Source: Bdellovibrionales bacterium Ga0074137 (GTDB lineage Bacteria > Bdellovibrionota > Bdellovibrionia > Bdellovibrionales > JAMPXM01). Taken from it: 64,000 bases of DNA. The notes under the pieces are model-generated. The model did no database searches, was not told the origin of the DNA, and worked only from the letters and a program-made list of their open reading frames with translations. This document shows positions 43,249 to 51,896 of this stretch, in pieces (position 1 is the stretch's first letter; every line of letters starts with the position of its first letter). Made by a program: the position numbers and the translations under genes. Where the stretch lies: NCBI GenBank assembly GCA_001464715.1, contig LNDT01000031.1:1-64000 (forward strand), given 5' to 3'.

Positions 43249-43544
43249 TCGTCCTCCTGACGTTCGTCCAGTCGAAGTCGCCGTCCTGGCGCTTCGTCAC
43301 GACCTAAAACTCACTCACATATTTCAAATAAAGCACGCCTCATGCCACCTCGACTCTTTCTCGACTCAAGTTACAGAAGCGAAATAACTGAATCTAAGGA
43401 TGAAAAACAAAACTCGCGCGCTGAAGACCTCGACCAAAGCACCGCCAATAAACCACCGAGACATGTCAAACCTCCTCGACGTCAAACCTGCTCGACATCG
43501 AAGCCCACTCACCGCAAACTGGTCTCGACGGAAGGGAGGTCAGG
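43249..43544. other. divergent region between flgF and a lytic transglycosylase
   Basis: The 296 bases hold the sigma-54-type element for flgF and the AGGGAGG ribosome site of the plus-strand gene. No separate gene is convincing. Confidence 0.6.
43331..43347 (-). promoter_or_regulatory. sigma-54 promoter for flgF operon
   Basis: The minus strand reads TGGCATGAGGCGTGCTT, with GG and GC separated by exactly ten bases, against the consensus TGGCAC-N5-TTGCW. The start point would fall near 43321, about 73 bases before the flgF ATG. Confidence 0.65.
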
Positions 43545-44654
43545 ATGACCAAGACAAATTTGATCGCGATTGTTTCTGTCGTCGCGCTCTCGATGGGCTG
43601 TGCAACGACTCGGGTTCTAAAGAGCTCGGGCTGGACCGTTTCTCAAGACTCGGCACAAACTCCTGTCGTAAAAATGCCCCTGAAGGAATCAACCATAGCA
43701 GCGCCGAAGTCGGCCGCTTCGCGCGACACCGCTGCCGTGAAAAGACGCGTTCGAAAGATCAAAGAGAAAAAGCCCGTGGTCGCCACGCCAGATCTTGGTA
43801 TCGCTGCGGCGGACCAAGTGATGGCGAAAGCAAAGCCCAGAGAGGTCAGTGAGGCCAATCTCATTTTCGACTACCCTGTGACTTACAATGCGCGTGTGCG
43901 GAAATGGATTAAGTATTTTCAAACTTCAGGGCGGCCGTCTTTTCGCCGCTGGCTTGAGCGATCGTCCAGATTTATCCCCGCGATACAAGATGAACTTCAG
44001 AAAGCGAACCTTCCCTTGGATCTCGCCTACGTCGCAATGATTGAAAGCGGCTTTTCATCGAGCGCTTTGAGCCACGCCAGCGCGCTGGGTATGTGGCAGT
44101 TCATCGCGCCAACCGGTCAACGCTACGGACTTGATATCGACTGGTGGATCGACGAGCGACGTGATTTCGATAAGTCCACAAAAGCGGCGATTGCTTACAT
44201 GACCGATCTCTACAGCCAGTTCGGATCGTGGTACTTGGTCGCAGCCAGCTACAATATGGGTGAAAACGGAGTGCGGCGCGTGATCAAGCGACACAAAACC
44301 AACAGCTTTTGGGAGCTGGCCGATCGCGGAGCGATTCCTGAAGAAACCAGAAATTACGTACCAAAGATGCTAGCAGCGATGCTGATTTCAAAAGCACCAG
44401 CACTTTATGGTTTTCGGGATCTTCAGTTCCAAATTCCCTACGCCTTTGATTTCATCGATGTGCCAGGCGGTACCGATTTGTTGAACCTCGCTGGGCATTT
44501 GGGCGTGAGCGAGCGCTCGCTGACAGAGCTCAACCCCGAGCTGCTAAAAGCCTTCATACCTCGCGAAGTAAAAAGTCATAGAATTCGAATTCCCAAAGGT
44601 TCCAAAATTGCTGTATCACAGTACGTGAACGGCGAAAGTCGCGTCGTTCAGTAA
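43545..44654 (+). CDS. MltD-like lytic transglycosylase lipoprotein
   Basis: This is a 369-residue protein. The lipobox SMGC puts the lipidated Cys at about residue 19. A basic, probably disordered spacer leads to an SLT domain: LAYVAMIESGFSSSALSHAS with the catalytic Glu at 167, GMWQFIAPTGQRYGL, WIDERRDFDKSTKAAIAYM and AASYNMGENGV. The C-terminal 60 residues (LAGHLGVSERSLTELNPEL) resemble a LysM-type cell-wall module. It cleaves peptidoglycan strands to anhydromuropeptides. The strong AGGGAGG site suggests good translation. Divergent from the flg operon, it could help rod penetration, but that is inference. Confidence 0.88.
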   Translation: MTKTNLIAIVSVVALSMGCATTRVLKSSGWTVSQDSAQTPVVKMPLKESTIAAPKSAASRDTAAVKRRVRKIKEKKPVVATPDLGIAAADQVMAKAKPREVSEANLIFDYPVTYNARVRKWIKYFQTSGRPSFRRWLERSSRFIPAIQDELQKANLPLDLAYVAMIESGFSSSALSHASALGMWQFIAPTGQRYGLDIDWWIDERRDFDKSTKAAIAYMTDLYSQFGSWYLVAASYNMGENGVRRVIKRHKTNSFWELADRGAIPEETRNYVPKMLAAMLISKAPALYGFRDLQFQIPYAFDFIDVPGGTDLLNLAGHLGVSERSLTELNPELLKAFIPREVKSHRIRIPKGSKIAVSQYVNGESRVVQ

Positions 44655-44678
44655 AAAGTCGCACGACAGGAAAAAGAC

Positions 44679-46073
44679 GTGGCGGAAAGCTTGCCAGAAA
44701 ACCGGCCAGAAAACCGGCCAGAAAACCGGCCAGAAAACCGGCCAGAAAAAATTCGGCGGCCGCTGGTCGTTCAAAAATACGGCGGTATGAGCCTGGCGTC
44801 TGCGGAGCACATCAAATCGGCCGCTCGCCGCGTCGCTCACCTTCGCGCGTCGGGTAAAAATGTCATCGCCGTTGTCAGTGCGATGGGTGCAACAACCGAT
44901 AGCCTGATTGAACTCGCTTACTCCGTGAGTTCAAAACCCAATCGCCGCGAACTCGACATGCTTCTCTCGACCGGCGAGCGCGTCAGCATGGCCCTCTTTT
45001 CTATGGCCTTATCTGACGCACTCATGGAATTAGTTCCAGGCGCTAAGGCCATAAGTTTTACGGGATCGCAGGCCGGAATTTTGACCGACGAGACTCATTC
45101 CAATGCTCGCATTGTCGATGTTAAGTCGACGCGTGTTCAGCACGAGCTCGACTGCGGAAATGTTGTGATTCTTGCTGGCTTTCAAGGCGTGTCGCCAAAA
45201 ACAAAAGAAATCACAACTCTCGGTCGCGGCGGCACAGATGTGACCGCCGTCGCTTTCGCGGCCGCTTTTCAGGCTGATCACTGCGAAATTTTAAAAGAAG
45301 TTCCCGGAATTCTTTCCGCAGATCCAAAATTAGTGCCTAACGCTCGGCCGATCCGTCACCTGACACATCAGCAGCTTCTCGACATGACTTTTTGGGGCGC
45401 GAAAGTGCTCCATTACCGAAGTGTCGAGCTAGCCGCCACGCACGGCGTGCGATTGGCCGTCGGACTTGCTCATTCCAAAGATAATTTGTCCGGGATCACA
45501 TGGATCACGTCGACCAACGACGACGCAAACGAAAGCGCCAAGCTCGACGCCGAAGCTGAAGCCACAACAGGAGAAACCAAAGTGACGTCGAAAGAAGCAA
45601 TGTCTGTAGCGACTTTTGAAAACGAGAAAATTTTGGCCATCACATCGCATGCTGACGTGAGATTTTGCCGGATCAAGGCCTCCTCCATCGGCGAGGGCCT
45701 TAATGTGTTCAACGAAATACTCGCCAGGCAGACGCTTCCCCTGCCGCAGGTTTTGGATATCTCTTTCGAGAATTCACAAATTAACATTTTGATGACATCT
45801 TCGGCGGAAGTTTTAGAGGCCTTGGTCCACGCTCTCAAAAGCTCTCCACCAACCAAAAACGCTGTCAGCATTGATCCGGAGAAGGTGTCGACTGTCACCG
45901 TGACTTGCCAGGGTGGCTCAACAACGGCTCTGGTGGCTCGACTCCTTGAAAATCTCGAGAAAAAGAACATCCGCCCAAGGAAAGTTTTTGTCGGAGCCCT
46001 CAGCATTTCCTTCGTCGTACCAGAATTTCAACGCGCAGAGTCTGTACTTCAGCTCCACAATTATTCTGCTTAA
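44679..46073 (+). CDS. lysC: aspartate kinase
   Basis: This is a 464-residue enzyme starting at GTG with AGG upstream. The catalytic entry motif is KYGGMSLASA at 33-42, where most aspartokinases have K[FY]GGTS; the Thr-to-Met change is unusual. STGERVSMALFSMALSDAL, TLGRGGTDVTAVAFAAAFQA and EVPGILSADPKLVPNARPI are canonical. Two ACT domains follow for feedback control by amino acids. The N-terminus before KYGG consists of four and a half Glu-Asn-Arg-Pro repeats. It phosphorylates aspartate for lysine, threonine and methionine synthesis. Confidence 0.9.
   Translation: MAESLPENRPENRPENRPENRPEKIRRPLVVQKYGGMSLASAEHIKSAARRVAHLRASGKNVIAVVSAMGATTDSLIELAYSVSSKPNRRELDMLLSTGERVSMALFSMALSDALMELVPGAKAISFTGSQAGILTDETHSNARIVDVKSTRVQHELDCGNVVILAGFQGVSPKTKEITTLGRGGTDVTAVAFAAAFQADHCEILKEVPGILSADPKLVPNARPIRHLTHQQLLDMTFWGAKVLHYRSVELAATHGVRLAVGLAHSKDNLSGITWITSTNDDANESAKLDAEAEATTGETKVTSKEAMSVATFENEKILAITSHADVRFCRIKASSIGEGLNVFNEILARQTLPLPQVLDISFENSQINILMTSSAEVLEALVHALKSSPPTKNAVSIDPEKVSTVTVTCQGGSTTALVARLLENLEKKNIRPRKVFVGALSISFVVPEFQRAESVLQLHNYSA
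44693..44750 (+). repeat. 12-bp in-frame tandem repeat in lysC
   Basis: There are four perfect copies of GCCAGAAAACCG (44693-44740) and a partial fifth. The unit length is a multiple of three, so copy-number change would lengthen or shorten the N-terminal tail without shifting the frame. Confidence 0.9.
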
Positions 46074-46106
46074 CTTTTTGTTAAGAAATGATTCAAAACA
46101 GAGGGC

Positions 46107-47264
46107 GTGAAACGCCTCAATGAATTTAGAAATTTCTGTGGACGCCTGCTTCCGGAAAGATCGTGGCCCCTTGCTGTTTGGTCAGCTCTTTTTGTCGCCT
46201 CATTCGGGGGGGCGATAAACTATGGCTGCGAACTCTCAAATATTATCAGTCCTTCGGAGACCGCTGCGGATGAGGATGGTCCGATTCGTTTAGGAGTCTA
46301 CAACTGGGCCGGATTTTACCCGCTGGTGGTGGCGCACGAAAAAGGTCTCTTCAAGAAACATGGTGTCGACGTCGACCTCTACAAGGCCGACACCATCGGC
46401 GAACTGAACGATTGGCTGCGCACCGGTGTGACACAAGCATCAGCGGGAGTTCTTACGGACTTTGTGGTTTTGCAAAACCTCGGTGCGCCGATTCAGATGC
46501 TTGTGGCCACGGACTACTCTCTGGCAGACGTTATTTTAGCCCACCCGCGAATTTTGCGGCCGATAGATCTTGAGGGACTCCGAATTGGAATTTCCGAGCT
46601 CAATTCGTTTGCCGAGTACTTTGTGGTGCGAAGCCTCGAGCAAGCCGGCATCAATCCTAGGAAAATTAAATTCTATACGGTCCCTATCGATGACGTGCCG
46701 AAAGCAATCTTGGATGGCAAAATCGATGCTGGCCACACGTGGGATCCCGCGCTCAGCGAGGGAGTTCGGCGTGGACTGCGCCCCGTTTTGAGTTCGGCAC
46801 AAAATCCGAATTTCGTCATTAGCGGCATGGCCTTTCGCGCAGAAATTTCTCGGACCGGCAGAATTCCGATTGCAATTGCAAGAGCCTACTTTGAAGCGCT
46901 GACATTTCAGAAGTCAGATCCCGTGGCCTTCGCATCGATTCCTGCAAAATATTTCGATATTTCTCCGGAAGACGCCCAGCGGTTTACAGATGAAAACATC
47001 CGCCCTGCCGACCTCGACGAAAACATTCGACTCTATCAAGACGGCGGCCCCTTATCGCGTGAGGCACGCGCCATCACTTCGTTCATGAGCACGCGTGGTC
47101 TTGAAATTGACCCCGCCGATATCGATCGTCTTCTCGATGATTCGGTGATTCGCCGCCTCGAAGACGACCGTGCGATGAACGTTGAAGCCAGGTCGAAGCC
47201 GAAACGAAAATTTTCCTCTCTAAAGAGGTATGAGCCGCTGGCCGGCTCTGGTCGCGAACAATGA
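46107..47264 (+). CDS. NMT1/TauA-like solute-binding protein
   Basis: This is a 385-residue protein starting at GTG. An N-terminal hydrophobic segment (WPLAVWSALFVASFGGAI) ends near a Cys (NYGC), a weak lipobox or simple anchor. The periplasmic binding fold shows IRLGVYNWAGFYPLVVAHEK, GLFKKHGVDVDL, LADVILAHPRI and GKIDAGHTWDPALSEG, as in ABC solute-binding proteins for taurine, nitrate or thiamine precursors. The gene overlaps the downstream sensor kinase by four bases, and no permease or ATPase gene is nearby. It may therefore serve as the sensory input of the kinase, not as a transporter. Confidence 0.8.
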   Translation: MKRLNEFRNFCGRLLPERSWPLAVWSALFVASFGGAINYGCELSNIISPSETAADEDGPIRLGVYNWAGFYPLVVAHEKGLFKKHGVDVDLYKADTIGELNDWLRTGVTQASAGVLTDFVVLQNLGAPIQMLVATDYSLADVILAHPRILRPIDLEGLRIGISELNSFAEYFVVRSLEQAGINPRKIKFYTVPIDDVPKAILDGKIDAGHTWDPALSEGVRRGLRPVLSSAQNPNFVISGMAFRAEISRTGRIPIAIARAYFEALTFQKSDPVAFASIPAKYFDISPEDAQRFTDENIRPADLDENIRLYQDGGPLSREARAITSFMSTRGLEIDPADIDRLLDDSVIRRLEDDRAMNVEARSKPKRKFSSLKRYEPLAGSGREQ

Positions 47265-49114
47265 AAATCCGCACGCGACTTCTTGTTTTCAATTTGACGC
47301 TTTTAATTTTAACAGTCTCTGTCCTGGGTGTTACTTTTTTTATTTTTGGCGAAAAATATCTTCAGCATCTCGCGATAAAAGATGTCGAACGTGCGAGCCA
47401 TCAGACACTCCTTACGGTGGATCGATTTTTTAAATCTCGAATCGCCGAACAACGCACCCTCAGCAGAAGCACATTCTTTTTTCGAAAACTCGATTACGAT
47501 CAGATTCAGAGCCGATTTGAAGACTATCGCCAATACTATCACACCTACCAAAGCATCAGTTTCTACGACATTCAGAGAATCCGCCGCATTGACCTCAATC
47601 GCTTGAACTTGGGCTTAAAGTCAGAAATGAGTGATCTTTTCGATCGCGCCACGAAGGCCGAGGGCCCCGTTTTTCAATTCGATGTATCCAGCGGTACCCG
47701 CCCTGTCGTTCACTTCCTAACCAAAGTTCAAGCGAGTGGTGAGCCATTGCGTGGGTTTGTTCTGGCCACTGTTCCTCTTGCGAATTTGAAACGCTCACTG
47801 GTTGGCCTTTCGGATCCGCAAAAGGGCCCATTGCCTTCTGAAGTTCAGCTTTTTTCAAGAGATGGCTCTCGAATTTATTCGCGTCTTGCATCGACGTCTC
47901 TGGCTCTCAAGAATGAAGCCTCGACCGATTTTAATCTTGAACGAGGCGGCGCGGTTCTGCGATCCGAGCAGCTTGAGAACAGCGGTACCCTCTACGAAAG
48001 TGCCGACGCCTACACGATCTTTTACGAAAAAACGAACCTCGCCGAACCCGCGAACTCTTGGAAACTTGCCTACCGGGTCAACAAACATGAGCTCGAGAAG
48101 CCCATCGTTGTTATGAGAAAACTTATTCTAGCAATTTTTGCGGTCCTAGTTTTGGTCGCTGTTGCATTAAACAGTTGGCTCTCGCAGTCTTTACTACTGC
48201 CAATCGAAACTCTCACGTCATCGATGTTGACCTACAATCTCACCGAGGTCTCGGTCGATCAAAAAGAACTTCGGCGCCCCGACGAAATCGGTGTTCTCAC
48301 CCGCGGTGTTCACGATCTCACGGAGAGACTCAAAACAAATTTCGCCGAGCTAAGTACCACGTCTAAGTTTGTGGCCTTGGGCGAGATGGCGGCCGGTATT
48401 GCCCACGAAATTAACAACCCTCTCACCGTCATCATGGGACGAGCGGCGATGCTCGACCGCATGGGGGATACAGTCGAGGGAAAAAATGTTCGCGAGAGCT
48501 CTCAAAAAATTATTGAAATGGTTCATCGAATTACAAGAACGATTCACGCACTTCGTGTGTACGCGCGCTCGGGAGAGAGTGACCCCGTGGGTGTCGAATC
48601 TGTCGAATCGATTATTGAATCCACATTAGATATCTCGCTGGAGCGAATGCGGCTTGCTTCGATCGATGTGAAAGTCACAATTGATCCGGCGGACGCAGTC
48701 ATCATTGCTCGCCCCGTTCAAGTCTCACAAATCTTGATGAATCTACTCAACAATGCCCACGACGCAATCGTCGCCTCAAACGCTGAGGAACGATGGATTC
48801 AAGTTTGTGTCAGCGAAACTGCCACGTGTGTTCGTATCTGCGTACAGAACAGCGGCCCCCGGATTTCTAAACACGTCGAGCTGCGCCTGTTTGAACCGTT
48901 CTTCACGACAAAGCCCAGTGGCGTCGGCACGGGCCTTGGGCTGACAATCAGTCAGCGCTTGGCGGCTGCAAACGGAGCGACGCTGCGCCTTGAATCATCG
49001 GCAAGCCTAACGACCTTTCTGATCGAGTTTCCACGACCTGACTTGACCCTCCTTCACGACAACGACGCGGCCCCAGAAGCGAACCCGAAGAACGGCGCCG
49101 GCAAGGGCGTCTGA
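47261..49114 (+). CDS. membrane sensor histidine kinase
   Basis: This is a 617-residue protein. TM1 is at about 7-28 and TM2 at about 286-306, enclosing a large periplasmic sensor region. A HAMP linker follows (LTYNLTEVSVDQKELRRPDE). The HisKA phospho-site is His382 in EMAAGIAHEINNPLTVIM. The ATPase domain has NLLNNAHDAIV, then GVGTGLGLTISQRLAAANG. A cognate response regulator is not adjacent. Translational coupling to the upstream solute-binding protein suggests that ligand-loaded binding protein is sensed, as in other periplasmic-binding-protein-linked kinases. Confidence 0.88.
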   Translation: MKIRTRLLVFNLTLLILTVSVLGVTFFIFGEKYLQHLAIKDVERASHQTLLTVDRFFKSRIAEQRTLSRSTFFFRKLDYDQIQSRFEDYRQYYHTYQSISFYDIQRIRRIDLNRLNLGLKSEMSDLFDRATKAEGPVFQFDVSSGTRPVVHFLTKVQASGEPLRGFVLATVPLANLKRSLVGLSDPQKGPLPSEVQLFSRDGSRIYSRLASTSLALKNEASTDFNLERGGAVLRSEQLENSGTLYESADAYTIFYEKTNLAEPANSWKLAYRVNKHELEKPIVVMRKLILAIFAVLVLVAVALNSWLSQSLLLPIETLTSSMLTYNLTEVSVDQKELRRPDEIGVLTRGVHDLTERLKTNFAELSTTSKFVALGEMAAGIAHEINNPLTVIMGRAAMLDRMGDTVEGKNVRESSQKIIEMVHRITRTIHALRVYARSGESDPVGVESVESIIESTLDISLERMRLASIDVKVTIDPADAVIIARPVQVSQILMNLLNNAHDAIVASNAEERWIQVCVSETATCVRICVQNSGPRISKHVELRLFEPFFTTKPSGVGTGLGLTISQRLAAANGATLRLESSASLTTFLIEFPRPDLTLLHDNDAAPEANPKNGAGKGV

Positions 49115-49192
49115 TAGGCTTTACAGTCTCACTTTAGGACACCTCCTGAGGCACTTTTGTCTTTGATTGGGTCTTCAAGTTTCCGATGAGTT

Positions 49193-50845
49193 TTGGTGCA
49201 GATTACTCGGCGTCTCACTCAAAAAAATCTGCTTCACCTCGTACTTGTTTTCAGTGCGGCACTGGCGCTTGGGCATCCTGTAAGCTCGGGAGCGTCTGAC
49301 CCGGATAAATCGCTTATTGGTTGCGATATTGAATTCGCCAAGATGGGCCGCAATTCGACCCTCACTCCAAGAACCGAAATCGTTGCCGCCTACTTCAACA
49401 AGACATTCACAACACCGCGAGAAAACTTAAAGTGGATGGAGCTGGCCGAGAAGTCCGAGCCCTCAGACGGAGTCTTGTTTGGCGATGTCGAATTTTCGGT
49501 CCTTCAAAAAGTGAACACGCTGACCAATGACAAAAATCTTGTGACAAGCATGACCAATAAACACAAAGAACTGACGTTCGAAGCTTTGGACGCGCTTCAA
49601 AAGAAGTACGCTCACGACGTCAGCATTATCACTTACTCGGACTTCAAGTCCGTACGATTTGCGATCGCACCATTAACAAAAGGCGACACACTCCCACCGA
49701 AAATCAAAAAAGAGCTCGAGAAAAAATTCGACGAAATCAACAAGGAGTATGCGGCATTCATTCGCGCGAACGACTTGGATATTGATGGCGACGTCGATAA
49801 ATGGTTTCGAGGTGGCCTCGGCGTTACGGCCGACGAAGCGAATTTCGCCGCACGTATGTCGCGCGACATGGGCCAGGGAAATCCAATGCGGGATTTTGAG
49901 GATCAAGAAATTCGCAGCAATATGGCCACCTACCAGAAGTGGGCCGAAGCCATGAGGCAGGTTGACCTCGCGCCGGATCCGGAAATGAAAAGCCTCATCG
50001 AAAATGGCTTCGTCAAAGACGACGTCCTCGACATCGTAAAAAAGAATCCCATCGGCAGTGAAGCAAGGGCTCGCCTTAAAGCGAAGTACGGCGCAAACCT
50101 TGATGAAGTTCAGATCGAACGTCTCTACGTCTATAATCAGATCATCGATAAATTCAGTCCCGGAATTCACGTGGCCGAACGAAAAGTAGCTTCTCTTGAG
50201 GGCGCCAACAACGGCGGTCTCTCGGCGGATTTCTCGGGCCTCGGTGCGAAAAACCGCGGGGCAACGGCCCGCGCTCTCGCCGAGGGCCTTGATCTGCGCG
50301 ACGCCATCGCACGAGCCCGCCAGAACGAGAAAGCCGTCACGAAAGAATTTTTGGCCGACACGCGGGCCTTTAAGAGAGTTATTGAACGCTACCTGGCCTC
50401 ATCGACATCCTCAGGTGATGATTTTGTTGGCGTTGCCGGTAAATCACTCAGTCGAGAAACGAAAAGAAAACTCGTCGACGATGTTGCGAAGTTAAAGAAT
50501 CCATCAGGCCAAAGAATTTCCTTCATCCCCAAAGGCGTCGCACTGGGCGAGCGAAACCGTTTGGCCGCACACGGTGAAGCCATCGAAAAAGTTTTGCGGC
50601 AAGAGCTTGAGGGACGGGTTGCGACCAGCAAACTGAAAAATGTCGTTTTCGCCGTCGATATGTTTGGAAAAAGCGCGGGGGCTGGAGACGTCGAATTGAT
50701 TATCGGCGAAGGAAGACATGCCGCTCTTACAGACGCCGAGCGCCTTGAAATTCGAAAAAGCTTTCAACGCGCAGTCGATGTGTTCAATACGACCGTCGAG
50801 CGCGGACAACCGAATGGAAACTACCGTAACCGTTCCGAGCGCTGA
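49193..50845 (+). CDS. large secreted protein of unknown function
   Basis: This is a 550-residue protein. The start is TTG at 49193 or GTG at 49196. A signal peptide is clear (LLHLVLVFSAALALGHPVSSGAS). The mature protein is mostly helical and charged, with one early Cys (IGCDIEFAKM), no membrane helix and no catalytic motif I can name. A motif FVAVDMFGKSAGAGDVEL-like stretch near the end has the look of a beta-strand/loop, but I would not assign a fold. It overlaps the convergent esterase gene by 25 bases at the 3' ends. Possibly a periplasmic or secreted factor. Confidence 0.6.
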   Translation: MVQITRRLTQKNLLHLVLVFSAALALGHPVSSGASDPDKSLIGCDIEFAKMGRNSTLTPRTEIVAAYFNKTFTTPRENLKWMELAEKSEPSDGVLFGDVEFSVLQKVNTLTNDKNLVTSMTNKHKELTFEALDALQKKYAHDVSIITYSDFKSVRFAIAPLTKGDTLPPKIKKELEKKFDEINKEYAAFIRANDLDIDGDVDKWFRGGLGVTADEANFAARMSRDMGQGNPMRDFEDQEIRSNMATYQKWAEAMRQVDLAPDPEMKSLIENGFVKDDVLDIVKKNPIGSEARARLKAKYGANLDEVQIERLYVYNQIIDKFSPGIHVAERKVASLEGANNGGLSADFSGLGAKNRGATARALAEGLDLRDAIARARQNEKAVTKEFLADTRAFKRVIERYLASSTSSGDDFVGVAGKSLSRETKRKLVDDVAKLKNPSGQRISFIPKGVALGERNRLAAHGEAIEKVLRQELEGRVATSKLKNVVFAVDMFGKSAGAGDVELIIGEGRHAALTDAERLEIRKSFQRAVDVFNTTVERGQPNGNYRNRSER

Positions 50846-51891
50846 ATCCACTCATAGACCAAGTCTGATAATTTCGAAGCCGCCTCGGGATTAAACGCCG
50901 CGCTCGCCAGCTGATGTCGTTCGGCCAAAGGCCAATCCACCAAAGTCGAATTGTTTTTAAACCGACGCGATATTTTTTCGATCTCCGCCACTGAAACAAC
51001 ATCGTCGCGTTTCGTGTACACAGTAAGAACAGGAAGTTTCCAAGTGGATACATCTATCTGATGGGCACGTGCGACGGCCGTCATCATTGCAGGTAAACCT
51101 TCTGTGCGATACTTCGTCGTCCATCGCTCGCCATGAAGAGGATTGAGGCTTTCAAACTCTCGATGCGTCCCCAGTATCCACCGCGCCATAAAAGGTCCGA
51201 TCGATCCTTCCAAAAGAAAACCGCCAAAATCTTTAAGACCATAATTGGGCGACAACAGAATTAGACCTCCGATAACAGAAGATGCACTCTGTGAATCGGT
51301 GGCGCGTAAATACCCATCCATCGCCAGCGCAGCACCCGTCGACATTCCAATCAAAATCACACGTCGACCGATTCTCTCTCCGATAGCGAGTGCCTCATCG
51401 ACATCGGAGGCCCAATCGCGCGCTCGGACAGTCGGAAACTCTTCGCCGTCCGTGAGCCCATGACCCTTGAGCCTCGTAAAAAAAATATTGGCTTTAAGCC
51501 TACGACCGAGGTCTGAAATCACGGGTTCAAGTTCAAGTCGACTCGCTGAAAATCCATGGATGTAGACAAGTGATAGCGGAGTCTGAAACTCACTTCCCGC
51601 CCAAACGACAGTTTTACTTTGATCTTTCTTAATAGCGGCGCCGCGAAGCGCGAGATGATCTGAAACTTTGCGCTCGGACTCAGAAAGCAAAGCTTCCAAT
51701 TTCGAAATCGAATCCGCGCTAGAAACCGCTCGAAGGCGCGATGCGCTCAGTGCTTGGACAGAAACCTTATCAAATTCGTGTCGCGTGGTGCGCTCACTAT
51801 CAAAGTGATGAAATGTAAATGCCCCTGCCATAAAGAGCAGGGGCATTGAGACGATCAGAGTCTTAAATGTAAGACCACGTCCGAACATCAA
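50821..51891 (-). CDS. alpha/beta hydrolase, lysophospholipase/esterase-like
   Basis: This is a 356-residue protein with an N-terminal signal or anchor (LTFKTLIVSMPLLFMAGAF). The oxyanion strand VYIHGFSASRLELEPVI is followed by the nucleophile elbow LIGMSTGAALAM (GxSxG). The acid is probably in TVYTKRDDVVS and the catalytic His in ERHQLASAAF. It is likely an envelope-located carboxylesterase or lysophospholipase of the serine hydrolase class. Substrate unknown. It lies just five bases past the recA stop, in the same direction. Confidence 0.75.
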   Translation of the reverse strand: MMFGRGLTFKTLIVSMPLLFMAGAFTFHHFDSERTTRHEFDKVSVQALSASRLRAVSSADSISKLEALLSESERKVSDHLALRGAAIKKDQSKTVVWAGSEFQTPLSLVYIHGFSASRLELEPVISDLGRRLKANIFFTRLKGHGLTDGEEFPTVRARDWASDVDEALAIGERIGRRVILIGMSTGAALAMDGYLRATDSQSASSVIGGLILLSPNYGLKDFGGFLLEGSIGPFMARWILGTHREFESLNPLHGERWTTKYRTEGLPAMMTAVARAHQIDVSTWKLPVLTVYTKRDDVVSVAEIEKISRRFKNNSTLVDWPLAERHQLASAAFNPEAASKLSDLVYEWIQRSERLR

Positions 51892-51896
51892 CAGAT

